Assembly (NCBI GenBank): GCA_963810815.1
Contig: CAWEPB010000003.1
Span: 62,001 to 126,000, forward strand
Direction of reading: 5' to 3'
Source of the DNA: CAVQWT01 sp963810815
GTDB lineage: Bacteria > Pseudomonadota > Gammaproteobacteria > Burkholderiales > Casimicrobiaceae
DNA: 64,000 nt
Under the pieces are notes generated by a model. That model worked only from the letters and a program-made list of their open reading frames with translations, did no database searches and was not told the origin of the DNA. Positions 44,658 to 53,870 of this stretch are shown here, one piece after another. The position numbers and the translations under genes were made by a program. The first letter of the stretch is position 1. Each line of letters starts with the position of its first letter.

Positions 44658-46580
44658 TCAGGCCGCTGCCGAGTGATGCAGCGGTCCACCGCGGAACGGG
44701 GCGAAGCCGGTGCCGAAGATCGCGCCGGCATCGACCAGGTCGGCGTCGGCGACGATCCCCTCGGCGAGCGCCTTCTTCGCCTCGGCGACGTACGGCCCGA
44801 CCAGGCGCTCGGCCAGCCCCGGCGGCACCGCGCCCGGCGGCTGCTTCGCCGGCTTGCCGGTCGCGTAGTCGTAGAAGCCGCGTTTCGTCTTGCGCCCGAG
44901 ATGTCCCGCCGCGATCAGCTCGGCCAGCTTCTTCGGCGGCGCCGCATCCGGCGACAGCATCTTCCCGACGGCGACGCAGATGTCGAGCCCGACCGTGTCC
45001 GCGAGCTCGATCGGGCCCATCGGCATGCCGAACGCCAGCGCCGCCTCGTCGATCGTCTCCGGCGAGACCCCTTCGTCGACGCAGCGCATCGCCGCCATCA
45101 GGTACGGCGCCAGCACGCGGTTCACCAGGAATCCCGGCGCGCTCTTCACCGGCAGCGGCAGGCGGTCGATCTGCCGGACGAACGCGGCGGCCGACGGCAC
45201 CAGCTCGGGTCGGGTCTGCCGGCCGACGACGATCTCGACCAGCATCATCTTCGCCACCGGATTGAAGAAGTGCAGCCCGACGAGGCGCGAGGGATCGCGC
45301 ATCGCCGTCGCGATGTCCTCCAGCGGGATCGACGAGGTATTGGTGCCGAGGATCGCCGTCGGCTTGGCCTTCGCCTCGAGCGCGGCGAACAGCGCCCGCT
45401 TGGCCTCGAGGTTCTCGAAAATCGCCTCGATGACGACGTCGGCGCGGGCGACACCGTCGCCGGCGACGTCGGGGATGAGGCGATCGGTCGCATCCCGGAC
45501 ACGACGCGGGTCCTTGAGCCGCTGGGCGAACAGCTTCGAAGCCCGCCCCATCGCCGGCGCCAGTCGCTCGGCAGTCTGGTCCTGCAGCGTCACGGTCAGA
45601 CCGCGCAGCGCGCACCACGCGGCGATGTCGCCGCCCATCGTTCCCGCGCCGACCACGTGCACGTGGGCCGCCCTGAAATCACCCTCCTTGCCCAGCCCCT
45701 TCAGCCGCTCCTGCAGCCCGAACACGCGGATCAGGTTGGCCGCCGTCGGCGTGCGCACCAGGTTGACGATCGATGCGGGATCGGACGCCGGCGGCAGCAG
45801 CGCGTTGCCGTCGTACTTGGCGAAGAGCTCGAGGATCGCGTAGGGCGCCGGGTAGTGCTCGGGCCGGGCGCGCTTGGCCACCTGCTTCCTCGCCTGCGCC
45901 GCGATGAAGCGACGCGCGAGCGGATTGAGCGTCACCGCCTGCGCGAACTTCAGCGCGCGCGGCGGCGGCAGCGCCGCCAGCACGCCGCGCGCCGTGTTCT
46001 CCATGATCCGCGCCGGCACGCATTCGTCGGCGATGCCCAGCCTCTTCGCGCGGCGCGCGTCGATCGTCTTGCCGGTCAGCAGCAGATCCAGCGCCGCCGG
46101 CGCGCCGGTCAGCCGCGGCAGCCGCTTGATCCCGCCCCAGCCGGGGACGATGCCCAGCATCACCTCGGGCAGGCCCAGCCGGGTGCCCGGCTCGTCGACG
46201 ACCACCCGGTAGCGGCACGCGAGCGCCAGCTCCATGCCGCCGCCGAGGCAGAAGCCGCGGACCAGCGCCAGCGTCGGGTAGCGCACCGCGGCGAGCCGCT
46301 CGAACGCATCCCAGCCGCGCTTGACCAGCGCGACCGCCCCCTCCTCGGTCGCGATCTGGCCGAACTCGTCGATGTCGGCGCCGGCGATGAAACCGTTCGC
46401 CTTGCCCGACGCGATGATCAGCCCCTTGGGCGGGTCGCGGTCCAGCTCGTCGAGCGCCTGGTTGAGTTCGGTGAGTACCGCCGCCGACAGCGTGTTCGTG
46501 GTGGCGCCGGCCTTGTCGAAGGTCAGGCGGGCGAGGCCGCCGGCCTCGCGCGTGATCGTCCAATGTTGCATGGTGTCCAT
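44658..46580 (-). CDS. fadJ: 3-hydroxyacyl-CoA dehydrogenase / enoyl-CoA hydratase, FadJ/FadB type
   Basis: A bifunctional beta-oxidation enzyme of 640 residues with the enoyl-CoA hydratase domain first (GFIAGADIDEFGQI near 62; GFCLGGGMELALACRYRVVVDEPGTRLGLPEVMLGIVPGWGG near 108-150). The 3-hydroxyacyl-CoA dehydrogenase follows (VHVVGAGTMGGDIAAWCALRGL near 307; TNTSSIPLEDIATAM; LVGLHFFNPVAKMMLVEIV). It starts 10 nt after the FadI-type thiolase stop, so the two probably work as a multienzyme pair. Confidence 0.94.
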   Translation of the reverse strand: MDTMQHWTITREAGGLARLTFDKAGATTNTLSAAVLTELNQALDELDRDPPKGLIIASGKANGFIAGADIDEFGQIATEEGAVALVKRGWDAFERLAAVRYPTLALVRGFCLGGGMELALACRYRVVVDEPGTRLGLPEVMLGIVPGWGGIKRLPRLTGAPAALDLLLTGKTIDARRAKRLGIADECVPARIMENTARGVLAALPPPRALKFAQAVTLNPLARRFIAAQARKQVAKRARPEHYPAPYAILELFAKYDGNALLPPASDPASIVNLVRTPTAANLIRVFGLQERLKGLGKEGDFRAAHVHVVGAGTMGGDIAAWCALRGLTVTLQDQTAERLAPAMGRASKLFAQRLKDPRRVRDATDRLIPDVAGDGVARADVVIEAIFENLEAKRALFAALEAKAKPTAILGTNTSSIPLEDIATAMRDPSRLVGLHFFNPVAKMMLVEIVVGRQTRPELVPSAAAFVRQIDRLPLPVKSAPGFLVNRVLAPYLMAAMRCVDEGVSPETIDEAALAFGMPMGPIELADTVGLDICVAVGKMLSPDAAPPKKLAELIAAGHLGRKTKRGFYDYATGKPAKQPPGAVPPGLAERLVGPYVAEAKKALAEGIVADADLVDAGAIFGTGFAPFRGGPLHHSAAA

Positions 46581-46589
46581 TTCGAAAGG

Positions 46590-47990
46590 TCAGACCCGCT
46601 CGACCAGCATCGCGCCGCCGAGGCCGCCGCCGATGCAGATCGCCGCGATGCCGCGCCGGCCACCGGTCCGCCGCAGCACGTTGAGCACGTGCAGCACGAT
46701 CCGTGCGCCCGATGCGCCGACCGGGTGTCCGAGCGCGACGGCGCCGCCGTCGACGTTGAGTTTGTCCTCGTCGATCCGGCCCAGCGCGCCGGGCAGTCCC
46801 AGCTCGGTCCGGCAGTACTCGTCGTCGGCCCACGCCCGCTCGCAGGCGATGACCTGGGCGGCGAACGCCTCGTTGATCTCCCAGGCATCGATGTCGCCGA
46901 GACCGAGATGGTGGCGGGTGAGGATCGGCGTGACGGCGTGCACGGGCCCCAGACCCATCTGCGCGGGATCGAGCCCGGCCCACTGCGAATCGACGATCCG
47001 GCCCAGCGGCGTCAGGCCGTGCTTCTCCACGGCCCGGGCGGAGGCGAGGACCAGCCACGCCGCACCGTCGGTCACCTGCGAACTGTTGCCGGCGGTCACG
47101 TTGCCGTACTTGCGGTCGAAGAACGGCTTCAGCTTGCCGAGGTTGGCGACGGTCGAGTCCTCGCGGACGCCGTCGTCGGCGGCGTAGAGCTTGCCGGTCC
47201 GGTCGTACAGCGGCAGCACTTCGTCGTAGTGGCCGGCCTGCTGCGCCGCCAGCACGCGCCGGTGACTGCGCGCCGAGAATTCGTCCATGTCCTGCCGCGT
47301 GATGCCGAACCGGTACGCCAGGTTCTCGGCGGTCTGGCCCATCAGCAGCCCGACCATCGGGTCGGTGAGTCCCTTCATGAGCCCGATGACCGGCGCGAGG
47401 AACGCGGGCCGGAACTTCGTCGCCAGCGCCACCCGCTGGCCGGGCGTCTTCGCCGCGTACCAGCTCGACAGGAAGTGCACCATCGCGTCGGAGAACAGCA
47501 GCGGCGCCCGCGACAGCGCGTCGACGCCGCCGGCCAGCACCAGCTCCGACCGTCCGGTGCGGATGTTGGCGATCGCCGAGTCGAGCGCCTGCATGCCGGA
47601 CGCGCAGTTGCGCATCACCGTCCACCCGGGGACCTTGAGGCCGCAGCCCATCCTCAGCGCGACGACGCGGCCGATGTTGACCTCGTCCGGCGACGGCGCG
47701 GCGCAGCCCAGGATCACCTCGTCGAGGTCGGGCGGCGCGAAGCGCTGCCGCAGCAGCAGCGCGCGGCCGGCATCGGTGGCGAGGTCGGACGCGGCGAACG
47801 GGCCGGGCCGGTTGCGCGCCTTGAGGAACGGCGTGCGCGCGCCGTCGACGATGAAGACCGGGTCGCTCACCTGACTGCCTTCGTGCTGCGCACTCCGGTA
47901 TTCGCCCTCGGGGCGGCCCGTCGGGCTCACCTGACTGTCTTCGTGCTGCGCACTCCGGTATTCGCCCTCGGGGCGGCCCGTCGGGCTCAT
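46590..47990 (-). CDS. fadI: Acetyl-CoA C-acyltransferase, FadI-like, with N-terminal 2 x 20-residue repeat
   Basis: Thiolase of 426 residues from its conserved start at GTG 47870 (SDPVFIVDGARTPFLKARNRPGP), or 466 from ATG 47990 including two 20-residue copies of an SPTGRPEGEYRSAQHE-type repeat. The active-site Cys is in MRNCASGMQALDSAIANI, with NEAFAAQVIACERA, DGGAVALGHPVGASGAR and CIGGGLGG completing the site. The ATG overlaps the fadE TGA by 4 nt (ATGA at 47990-47987). As in glyS, each repeat ends with GAAG(G/A), spacer and GTG, giving three nested possible starts. Confidence 0.93.
   Translation of the reverse strand: MSPTGRPEGEYRSAQHEDSQVSPTGRPEGEYRSAQHEGSQVSDPVFIVDGARTPFLKARNRPGPFAASDLATDAGRALLLRQRFAPPDLDEVILGCAAPSPDEVNIGRVVALRMGCGLKVPGWTVMRNCASGMQALDSAIANIRTGRSELVLAGGVDALSRAPLLFSDAMVHFLSSWYAAKTPGQRVALATKFRPAFLAPVIGLMKGLTDPMVGLLMGQTAENLAYRFGITRQDMDEFSARSHRRVLAAQQAGHYDEVLPLYDRTGKLYAADDGVREDSTVANLGKLKPFFDRKYGNVTAGNSSQVTDGAAWLVLASARAVEKHGLTPLGRIVDSQWAGLDPAQMGLGPVHAVTPILTRHHLGLGDIDAWEINEAFAAQVIACERAWADDEYCRTELGLPGALGRIDEDKLNVDGGAVALGHPVGASGARIVLHVLNVLRRTGGRRGIAAICIGGGLGGAMLVERV
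47871..47990 (-). repeat. Two tandem copies of the 60-bp in-frame repeat at the thiolase start
   Basis: Read on the minus strand, unit 1 is 47990-47931 (starting ATGAGC) and unit 2 is 47930-47871 (starting GTGAGC). The two differ at two positions. Compared with the glyS units about nine of 60 bases differ, but a 22-nt block with the GTGC-GCA-GCAC hairpin and GAAGG is unchanged in unit 2. The repeats begin exactly at the fadE stop/thiolase start overlap. Confidence 0.95.
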
Positions 47991-50515
47991 GCCGCGACCT
48001 TGTGGGCGACGGGCGAGGTGGCCGCGGCGACCGGGATCGGATCGACGCGCGCGACGTTCATTTCCGACGCGCCCAGATCCTGCGCGAAGTCGTCGACGCG
48101 GATGACCGCCGCCGTCGCTTCGCGGGCGGCCAGCACCAGGTCGGCTTCCGCCGCCGTGATCACCCCGGCGTCGCGGGCGCGCGCCACCAGCGCCTCCACG
48201 CCGGCACCCGGCGCCAGCCTGCCGTCGATTTGCTTGTGCTTCAGCGCCGCGCGGATCTTCGCCTCGACCGGCTCGGACGCGATCGTGGCCGCGAGCGCGC
48301 GCTCGATCTGCACCACCGGGTTGACCGGCGAGCGCGACAGGAACACGCCGGCCGTCAGGCGGTCGCGCGTGGCCGACGGCTCGATCAGCAGCTTGGCCAC
48401 CTGGTGGCCGAGGGCATCGGACGGAACGACGTAGGGCCGGCCGAGCGGGAACACGATCCGGCGCAGCACCACCGCGAGGAAGCGGTTGGGGAAATTCGAC
48501 AGCACGCCCTCGAACGCGTTCTGCGCCTTGAACATCGCGTCCCACATCGCCCAGTGCAGCAGCGGCTCGTCGGCGGAGTGGCGCCCCTGCGATTCGAACT
48601 GCTTGAGCGCCGCCGACGAGAGGTACAGCAGCGACAGAATGTCGCCCAGTCGCGCCGAGAGCTTTTCCTTGCGCTTCAGTGCGCCGCCCAGCGTGCCCAT
48701 CGACACGTCGGCCAGGAAGGCGAGCGCCGACGAGAACCGCGTGAGCTGCTGGTAGTAGCGGCGGGTGCGGGGCGCGATGTTCGCCGGCACTCCGACGAAA
48801 TGCGAGCCGGTCAGCCCCATCACGAAGGTCCGCGCGAAGCTGGTGAGCGCGAAGCGCAGGTGCCCGGTCAGCGCGGCGTCGAACGCCGCCGACGCCCTGG
48901 CGCGATCCGGCTCGCGCGCGGCCTGCATCTCCTTCAGCACGTACGGATGGCAGCGGATGGCGCCCTGGCCGAACACGATCAGGCTGCGGGTCAGGATGTT
49001 GGCGCCCTCGACCGTGATCGCCACCGGCACCTGCATGTACGCGGCGCCGAGGAAGTTCGACGGCCCCATGCAGATGCCCTTGCCGCCGACGATGTCCATC
49101 CCGTCGTTGACGACCTGGCGCGCCCGCTCGGTGATGTGCAGCTTGGCGATCGCGGTCAGCACCGCCGGCTTCTCGCCCTGGTCGACCGCGGTCGCGGTCA
49201 GCGCCCGCGCGGCGTCCATCATGTACAGATTGCCGCCCATCCGCGTCAGCGCTTCCTCGATGCCCTCGAACTTGCCGATCGGCGTCTTGAACTGGTTGCG
49301 CACCCGGGCGTAGCCGCCGGTCGCGCGCACGGCCAGCTTGGCCATGCCGGTGCCCGACGACGGCAGCGAGATGCCGCGGCCCGCGGCGAGGCATTCCATC
49401 AGCATGCGCCAGCCGCGCCCGACCATCGGCTGCCCGCCGATGACCCAGTCCATCGGGATGAACACGTCGCGGCCCCAGGTCGGACCGTTCTGGAACACCG
49501 CGTTGAGCGGCATGTGCCGGCGGCCGATCTCGACGCCGGGGTGCGTGGTCGGGATCAGCGCGCAGGTGATGCCGAGGTCCTCCTTGTCGCCGAGCAGCCG
49601 GTCGGGGTCGCTGGCGCGGAACGCGAGTCCGAGCAGCGTCGCCACCGGGCCCAGCGTGATGTAGCGCTTGTCCCAGGTGACGCGCAGCCCCAGCACCCGC
49701 TTGCCCTCGTGCTCGCCCCAGCCGACGATCCCGTAGTCGGGTATCGACGCCGCGTCCGAACCGGCGGTCGGGTTGGTCAGCGCAAAGCAGGGCAGCTCGA
49801 GTCCCCGCGCCAGCCGCGGCAGGTAGTAGCGCTTCTGCTCCTCGGTGCCGTAGTGCGCCAGCAGTTCGCCCGGCCCCAGCGAGTTCGGGACCATCACGGT
49901 GACCGCGATCGTGCCCGAGTGCGTCGACAGCCGCGTCATCACCTGCGAGTGCGCGTACGCGGAAAAGCCGAGGCCGCCGTATTCCTTCGGGATGCTCATC
50001 CCGAGGAAGCCGTTGTCCTTGATGTACTGCCACACCCGTGGCGGCAGGTCGCGGTAGACGTTGGTCGTCTCGAAGTCGGTCACCATCTCGCACAGCTCGA
50101 CGACCTCGTGGTCGAGGAAGCTCTGCTCCTCGGCGGTGAGCGTCGTCATCGGCGTCGCGAGCAGCTTCTGCCAGTCGGGCTTGCCCGAGAAGAGCTCGCC
50201 GTCCCACCACACGGTGCCGGCCTCGATGGCCTCGCGCTCGGTCTGCGACATCGGCGGCAGGATCTTCCGGAACACGGACAGGACGCCGTCGCTGACCAGC
50301 TTCCGTCGCAGCGAGGGCACCAGCAGCACCGGCGCGATCAGCACGAAAACCACCGCCAGCGCGAGGGTCAGCCACGGCGGCAGCAGCGAGGCCGCCCACG
50401 CGGCGCCGATCAGGACGGCGGCGGTCGCGGCCCAGGCGATGCCCGAGGCGTTGACGTAGGCGAGCGCGATGAACAGCGCGAGGGAAACGAGGAGCCAGAG
50501 GGCGATCATCATCAT
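47987..50515 (-). CDS. fadE: Acyl-CoA dehydrogenase FadE
   Basis: An 842-residue membrane-associated acyl-CoA dehydrogenase, first step of beta-oxidation. N-terminal hydrophobic helices (MMMIALWLLVSLALFIALAYV and TLALAVVFVLIAPVLLV) precede the ACAD domains, with FLGMSIPKEYGGLGFSAYAHSQVM, PCFALTNPTAGSDAAS, WDKRYITLGPVA and GGKGICMGPSNFLGAAYMQVPVAITVEGANILTRSLIVFGQGA. The length and layout match E. coli FadE. ATG 50515 is chosen over 50590 for its AAGGTGA ribosome-binding site and helix position. Confidence 0.95.
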   Translation of the reverse strand: MMMIALWLLVSLALFIALAYVNASGIAWAATAAVLIGAAWAASLLPPWLTLALAVVFVLIAPVLLVPSLRRKLVSDGVLSVFRKILPPMSQTEREAIEAGTVWWDGELFSGKPDWQKLLATPMTTLTAEEQSFLDHEVVELCEMVTDFETTNVYRDLPPRVWQYIKDNGFLGMSIPKEYGGLGFSAYAHSQVMTRLSTHSGTIAVTVMVPNSLGPGELLAHYGTEEQKRYYLPRLARGLELPCFALTNPTAGSDAASIPDYGIVGWGEHEGKRVLGLRVTWDKRYITLGPVATLLGLAFRASDPDRLLGDKEDLGITCALIPTTHPGVEIGRRHMPLNAVFQNGPTWGRDVFIPMDWVIGGQPMVGRGWRMLMECLAAGRGISLPSSGTGMAKLAVRATGGYARVRNQFKTPIGKFEGIEEALTRMGGNLYMMDAARALTATAVDQGEKPAVLTAIAKLHITERARQVVNDGMDIVGGKGICMGPSNFLGAAYMQVPVAITVEGANILTRSLIVFGQGAIRCHPYVLKEMQAAREPDRARASAAFDAALTGHLRFALTSFARTFVMGLTGSHFVGVPANIAPRTRRYYQQLTRFSSALAFLADVSMGTLGGALKRKEKLSARLGDILSLLYLSSAALKQFESQGRHSADEPLLHWAMWDAMFKAQNAFEGVLSNFPNRFLAVVLRRIVFPLGRPYVVPSDALGHQVAKLLIEPSATRDRLTAGVFLSRSPVNPVVQIERALAATIASEPVEAKIRAALKHKQIDGRLAPGAGVEALVARARDAGVITAAEADLVLAAREATAAVIRVDDFAQDLGASEMNVARVDPIPVAAATSPVAHKVAA

Positions 50516-50561
50516 AGTCACCTTGCTTGGACGGCGCGGGGAGGCGCCGGGTTGTTTCGAT

Positions 50562-51293
50562 TCATCGCTCGGGGCCGGCGAGCGCGCCATCGAGCGCGCG
50601 CCCCGACTCGGTCAGGTCGGGCAGCGGCGAGGTCAGCCCCGCCAGCAGGAACGGGGCCAGACGCTGCAGCAGCAGCTCGTCGTTGCCGTGGCCGCTGTCG
50701 GTGGGCGCGAGCTCGGCGATCAGCTTCAGCGCATCGGTGCCGGCCAGCGTGTACGAAAGGGCGCCCATCATGAAATGCAGGCGCCAGGAGAGCTCGCGCT
50801 TCGGCAGCTCGGGCAGCGCGTGCCCGAACGCCAGCTTGAAGCGCATGATCATCTGGGCGTACTGCTCGCTCAGGAACCGGCGGATGAACGGGGCCGGGTC
50901 GGCGTACGCCCGACCCAGCAGCCGGAGGAAGTTCTGACCGCCGCGGGCCGGGTCGCGCGCCAGTTCGAGCGCCGGCAGGAACAGCGCCGACAGGATCCTG
51001 TCGCAGGGCACCGGCTCCGGCGCCGCTGCGCGCTCGAGTTCGGTCAGCAGCGCCACGCGACGCTGGTTCATCGGGTCGAGCCGGCGGGTGAGCACCGCCT
51101 GGAACAGCTCTTCCTTGCTGCCGAAGTGGTAGTTGACCGCGGCGAGGTTGACCGCCGCGGCGTTGGTGATCGCGCGCAGGCTGGTCGCCTCGAAGCCGTG
51201 CTGCATGAACAGCGCCTCGGCCGCGTCGAGGATGCGCTCCTTCGTCGCCGCCGTGCCGCGCCCTTCGCCGATCGGTATGACGGTGCCGTCCAC
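50562..51293 (-). CDS. TetR-family regulator, probable fatty-acid repressor (PsrA/FadR-like)
   Basis: A 243-residue TetR repressor. The N-terminal HTH is TKERILDAAEALFMQHGFEATSLRAITNAAAVNLAAVNYHFGSKEELFQAVL (about residues 15-65); the C-terminal part (FIRRFLSEQYAQMIMRFKLAF, LHFMMGALSYTLAGTD) resembles TetR_C domains of PsrA-like proteins. GTG 51293 has a GAAGGAGAAACC site; ATG 51329 is an alternative. It is 46 nt upstream of fadE, and a PsrA-type palindrome lies in its own promoter region. Confidence 0.85.
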   Translation of the reverse strand: MDGTVIPIGEGRGTAATKERILDAAEALFMQHGFEATSLRAITNAAAVNLAAVNYHFGSKEELFQAVLTRRLDPMNQRRVALLTELERAAAPEPVPCDRILSALFLPALELARDPARGGQNFLRLLGRAYADPAPFIRRFLSEQYAQMIMRFKLAFGHALPELPKRELSWRLHFMMGALSYTLAGTDALKLIAELAPTDSGHGNDELLLQRLAPFLLAGLTSPLPDLTESGRALDGALAGPER

Positions 51294-51387
51294 GGTTTCT
51301 CCTTCGTCGGGACCGACTCCTGCGGCCATGCGCCTGCGGGAGGGTGCAGTAAAGACCGGCAACCGGGCGATCGCCCGTTCGCCATAA

Positions 51388-51404
51388 TTAAACGTTCGTT
51401 TGAA
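51388..51404. promoter_or_regulatory. PsrA-like operator upstream of the TetR regulator
   Basis: TAAACGTTCGTTTGA, i.e. AAAC-N4-GTTTG, fits the G/C-AAAC-N2-4-GTTTG/C motif known for PsrA except at one flanking base. A further CAAACAAAC half-site follows at 51410-51418 on the minus strand. The local AT-rich TAATTATGG suggests the promoter overlaps the operator, so the regulator may control itself and the fad genes. Confidence 0.5.
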
Positions 51405-51592
51405 TCGTAGGTTTGTTTGACCCGAGTCGTCAATCCTGCACTGCAGCATGAATTGGCGAGATCGGGCACCGACCGTGCCCGGGACGAGGTGTGGCCCGAC
51501 GCGTCAGGGCGAGGTCAATCGGCCGGGGGCCGGCGGAATCGGTGGGTCCGGCGCAATGAGCAACTGCTCACTTCCACCGCACCGCTCGCCAG

Positions 51593-52237
51593 CTATGGGC
51601 GCAGGACCTCGGTCGCGATCGCCATCCGGACCAGGTCCGCCAGCGAGCGGGCACCCATCTTCTCCATCACCTTGGCGCGATGGACCTCGACGGTGCGCGT
51701 GGAGAGCCCCAGGCGGGTCGCCACCACCTTGTTCGGTCGGCCTTCGGCGACCAGCTCCATCACTTCCCGCTCGCGCGGGGTCAGCGCCTGGAGGCGGGCG
51801 AGGACCGCCGCCCGGTCCGTGGCCGCCACCGACGTCGGCGACGCGGCTGCCCCGGGCCCAGTGCCGACCGTCGCCAGCGCCCGGTGCACGGTGTCGAGCA
51901 GCGTCTGGTCGTTGAACGGCTTTTCCAGGAAGTCAGCGGCGCCGTTCTTCATCGCCCGCACCGCCATCGCCACGTCGCCGTGGCCGGTGACGATGATCAC
52001 CGGCAGCGTTTCGCCGCGCGCGCGCAGCGCCTCCTGCAGCTCGAGACCGCTCATCCCCGGCATCCGGACGTCGGCGATCAGGCACGCGGGACCGTCGGGC
52101 GCGTAGCCGGCCAGGAACTCCCGCGCGCCGGTCCAGGTGCGCGACGCCAACCCCACCGAACGCAGCAGCATGGCCAGCGAGTCGCGGATCGCGGCCTCGT
52201 CGTCGACGACGTGGACGATCGGTTCAGGCAGCGGCAT
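51593..52237 (-). CDS. FixJ/TtrR-type response regulator
   Basis: A 214-residue two-component response regulator. The receiver domain (residues 1-120) shows VHVVDDEAAIRDSL, the phosphoacceptor Asp in LIADVRMPGMSGLEL (about 55) and the conserved Lys in FLEKPFNDQTLL (about 105). The LuxR-type HTH is LTPREREVMELVAEGRPNKVVATRLGLSTRTVEVHRAKVMEKMGA (about 155-200). Its start overlaps the sensor kinase end by 14 nt, so the pair is cotranscribed. The controlled genes are not evident. Confidence 0.92.
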   Translation of the reverse strand: MPLPEPIVHVVDDEAAIRDSLAMLLRSVGLASRTWTGAREFLAGYAPDGPACLIADVRMPGMSGLELQEALRARGETLPVIIVTGHGDVAMAVRAMKNGAADFLEKPFNDQTLLDTVHRALATVGTGPGAAASPTSVAATDRAAVLARLQALTPREREVMELVAEGRPNKVVATRLGLSTRTVEVHRAKVMEKMGARSLADLVRMAIATEVLRP

Positions 52238-53870
52238 GGGTCTCCTCGTCGGCCGGCAGCGTCAGGTGGAAGCGTGCCCCGGGCGCGACCGCGCTGGCCC
52301 AGAGCCGACCGCCGTGGGCGTCGACGATCGACCGCGACAGCGACAGGCCGATCCCGATGCCGTCGGGCTTGGTGGTGAAGAACGGCGCGAAGACCTGCTC
52401 GATTTCGCCCTCCGGCAGGCCCGGCCCCGTGTCGCGGACCTGGATCTCGACCATGCCCGGCGGGCCGCGCCGCGCCGACAGCTCGACGCGACGCGGCGCG
52501 GTCCCGGCGGCGGCCATCGCCTCGATGGCGTTGCGCACCAGGTTGATCAGCACCTGCTGGATCTGGATCGCGTCGGCGCGCACCGGGGGCAGACCGGCGG
52601 CCGCGGCGACGACCAGCTCGACGTCGTGCTGCCGCGCCTCCGGCCCCGACAGCCGCAGCACGTCGGCGACGAGCTCGTCGACGGCGATCGCGGCCGGATG
52701 ACCCTCCTCGCCGCGGACGAAGCCGCGCATCTTGCGCACGATCTCGCCGGCGCGCTCGGCCTCCGCGGCGAGCCGCCCCAGCGTTTCCAGCGCCTCGGCC
52801 TCCGGCAGCCGGCCGGCCCTCATCAGGCGCAGGCTGGCCGAAGCGTAGTTCGCGATCGCCGTCAGCGGCTGGTTGATCTCGTGCGCGATCGCGCTCGCCA
52901 TCTCCCCCATCGCCGACACCCGCGAGACGTGGGCCAGCGCGTCCAGGTGCTCGCGCGCCGAGGACCGGGCCAGCTCGCCTTCGCACTGCGCCGCGGCCGC
53001 CAGCAGCGAGGTGACCGTCAGCACGACGAGGAAGAGGTACAGGCTCGCGAAGTGGGCGAACGCCGACGCCGCCGTGTCGCCGGGCATGACGAACGGCCCG
53101 ACGCCGACCGAATGGCAGACCACCGCGGTGCCGCCGGCGACCAGCAGCGCGATCGCGGTGTCGCGCACCCCCAGCCGCAACGCCGCCCAGAAGGTGATCG
53201 GGAACAGCGCGTACGGCAGCGACTGCGCGTTCATCGACGGCGCCAGCAGCCCGAGGAACACGACCAGCGAGACGACGACGTTGGTCGCGTGCAGCACAGC
53301 GGCCTCCCATCCGCGCGCGCGCCGCAGCGGCGACCGGGCGCCGGCGATCACGCTCAGCAGCACCGGCACCAGCAGCAGGATGCCGACCGCCTCGCCCAGC
53401 GACGTGACCTGGACGCGCAGCAGGCGCTCGGGCATCGGCATCGTCCCCCGCCAGGCGTCGACTGCCAGCGTCCAGACCGCGTTGCACAGCGGCGACACCG
53501 TCGCGCCGACGAGGATCAGCGCCAGCATGTCGCGCACCCGCGAGAGCGCGACGTCGAACGCGAACACGCGCGTCAGCAACCAGCCCGACAGCGCGATCTG
53601 CGCGGTGATCACCGTGGCGGACACGGCGCCGAACCACGGACCCTCGCCTTCGAGCAGCGCGCACGCGAACGCCCCGAGCGCCACCGCCGGCAGGATCGAG
53701 GTGCCCCGAAGCAGCAGCGCCGCGAGGCCCACGGCAGGGGCGATCCAGACGATCGGCGCGTTGCCGGATGCGCGCAGCCAGTGCGCCGCCGCCTCCGACG
53801 CGGCGATGTAGGCGCCGGCGACGACCAGCGTCGCCAGCAGTTGCGCGGCCACGGTGCGGTTGCGAAACAT
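52224..53870 (-). CDS. MASE1-domain sensor histidine kinase (FixL/TtrS-type partner)
   Basis: A 548-residue inner-membrane kinase. The N-terminal half has about eight hydrophobic helices in MASE1 style (from LLATLVVAGAYIAASEAAAHWL to SLYLFLVVLTVTSLLAAAAQ). The kinase core has the phosphoacceptor His in SAIAHEINQPLTAIANYASAS, the N box NLVRNAIEAM, G1 in RDTGPGLPEGE and FTTKPDGIGIGLSLSRSIVDAHGG. No PAS domain is seen between membrane part and kinase. The signal sensed is unknown. Confidence 0.9.
   Translation of the reverse strand: MFRNRTVAAQLLATLVVAGAYIAASEAAAHWLRASGNAPIVWIAPAVGLAALLLRGTSILPAVALGAFACALLEGEGPWFGAVSATVITAQIALSGWLLTRVFAFDVALSRVRDMLALILVGATVSPLCNAVWTLAVDAWRGTMPMPERLLRVQVTSLGEAVGILLLVPVLLSVIAGARSPLRRARGWEAAVLHATNVVVSLVVFLGLLAPSMNAQSLPYALFPITFWAALRLGVRDTAIALLVAGGTAVVCHSVGVGPFVMPGDTAASAFAHFASLYLFLVVLTVTSLLAAAAQCEGELARSSAREHLDALAHVSRVSAMGEMASAIAHEINQPLTAIANYASASLRLMRAGRLPEAEALETLGRLAAEAERAGEIVRKMRGFVRGEEGHPAAIAVDELVADVLRLSGPEARQHDVELVVAAAAGLPPVRADAIQIQQVLINLVRNAIEAMAAAGTAPRRVELSARRGPPGMVEIQVRDTGPGLPEGEIEQVFAPFFTTKPDGIGIGLSLSRSIVDAHGGRLWASAVAPGARFHLTLPADEETHAAA

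Noticed and set aside
44571..48434. A 1287-residue plus-strand open frame
   Set aside because: Antisense to the FadJ-type, thiolase and fadE genes; no conserved motif. Its FVLRTPVFALG repeats are only the reverse reading of the 60-bp element.
48585..48600. GATTCGAACTGC resembling a tRNA T-arm
   Set aside because: It lies inside fadE coding sequence and no acceptor or anticodon stem can be folded around it.
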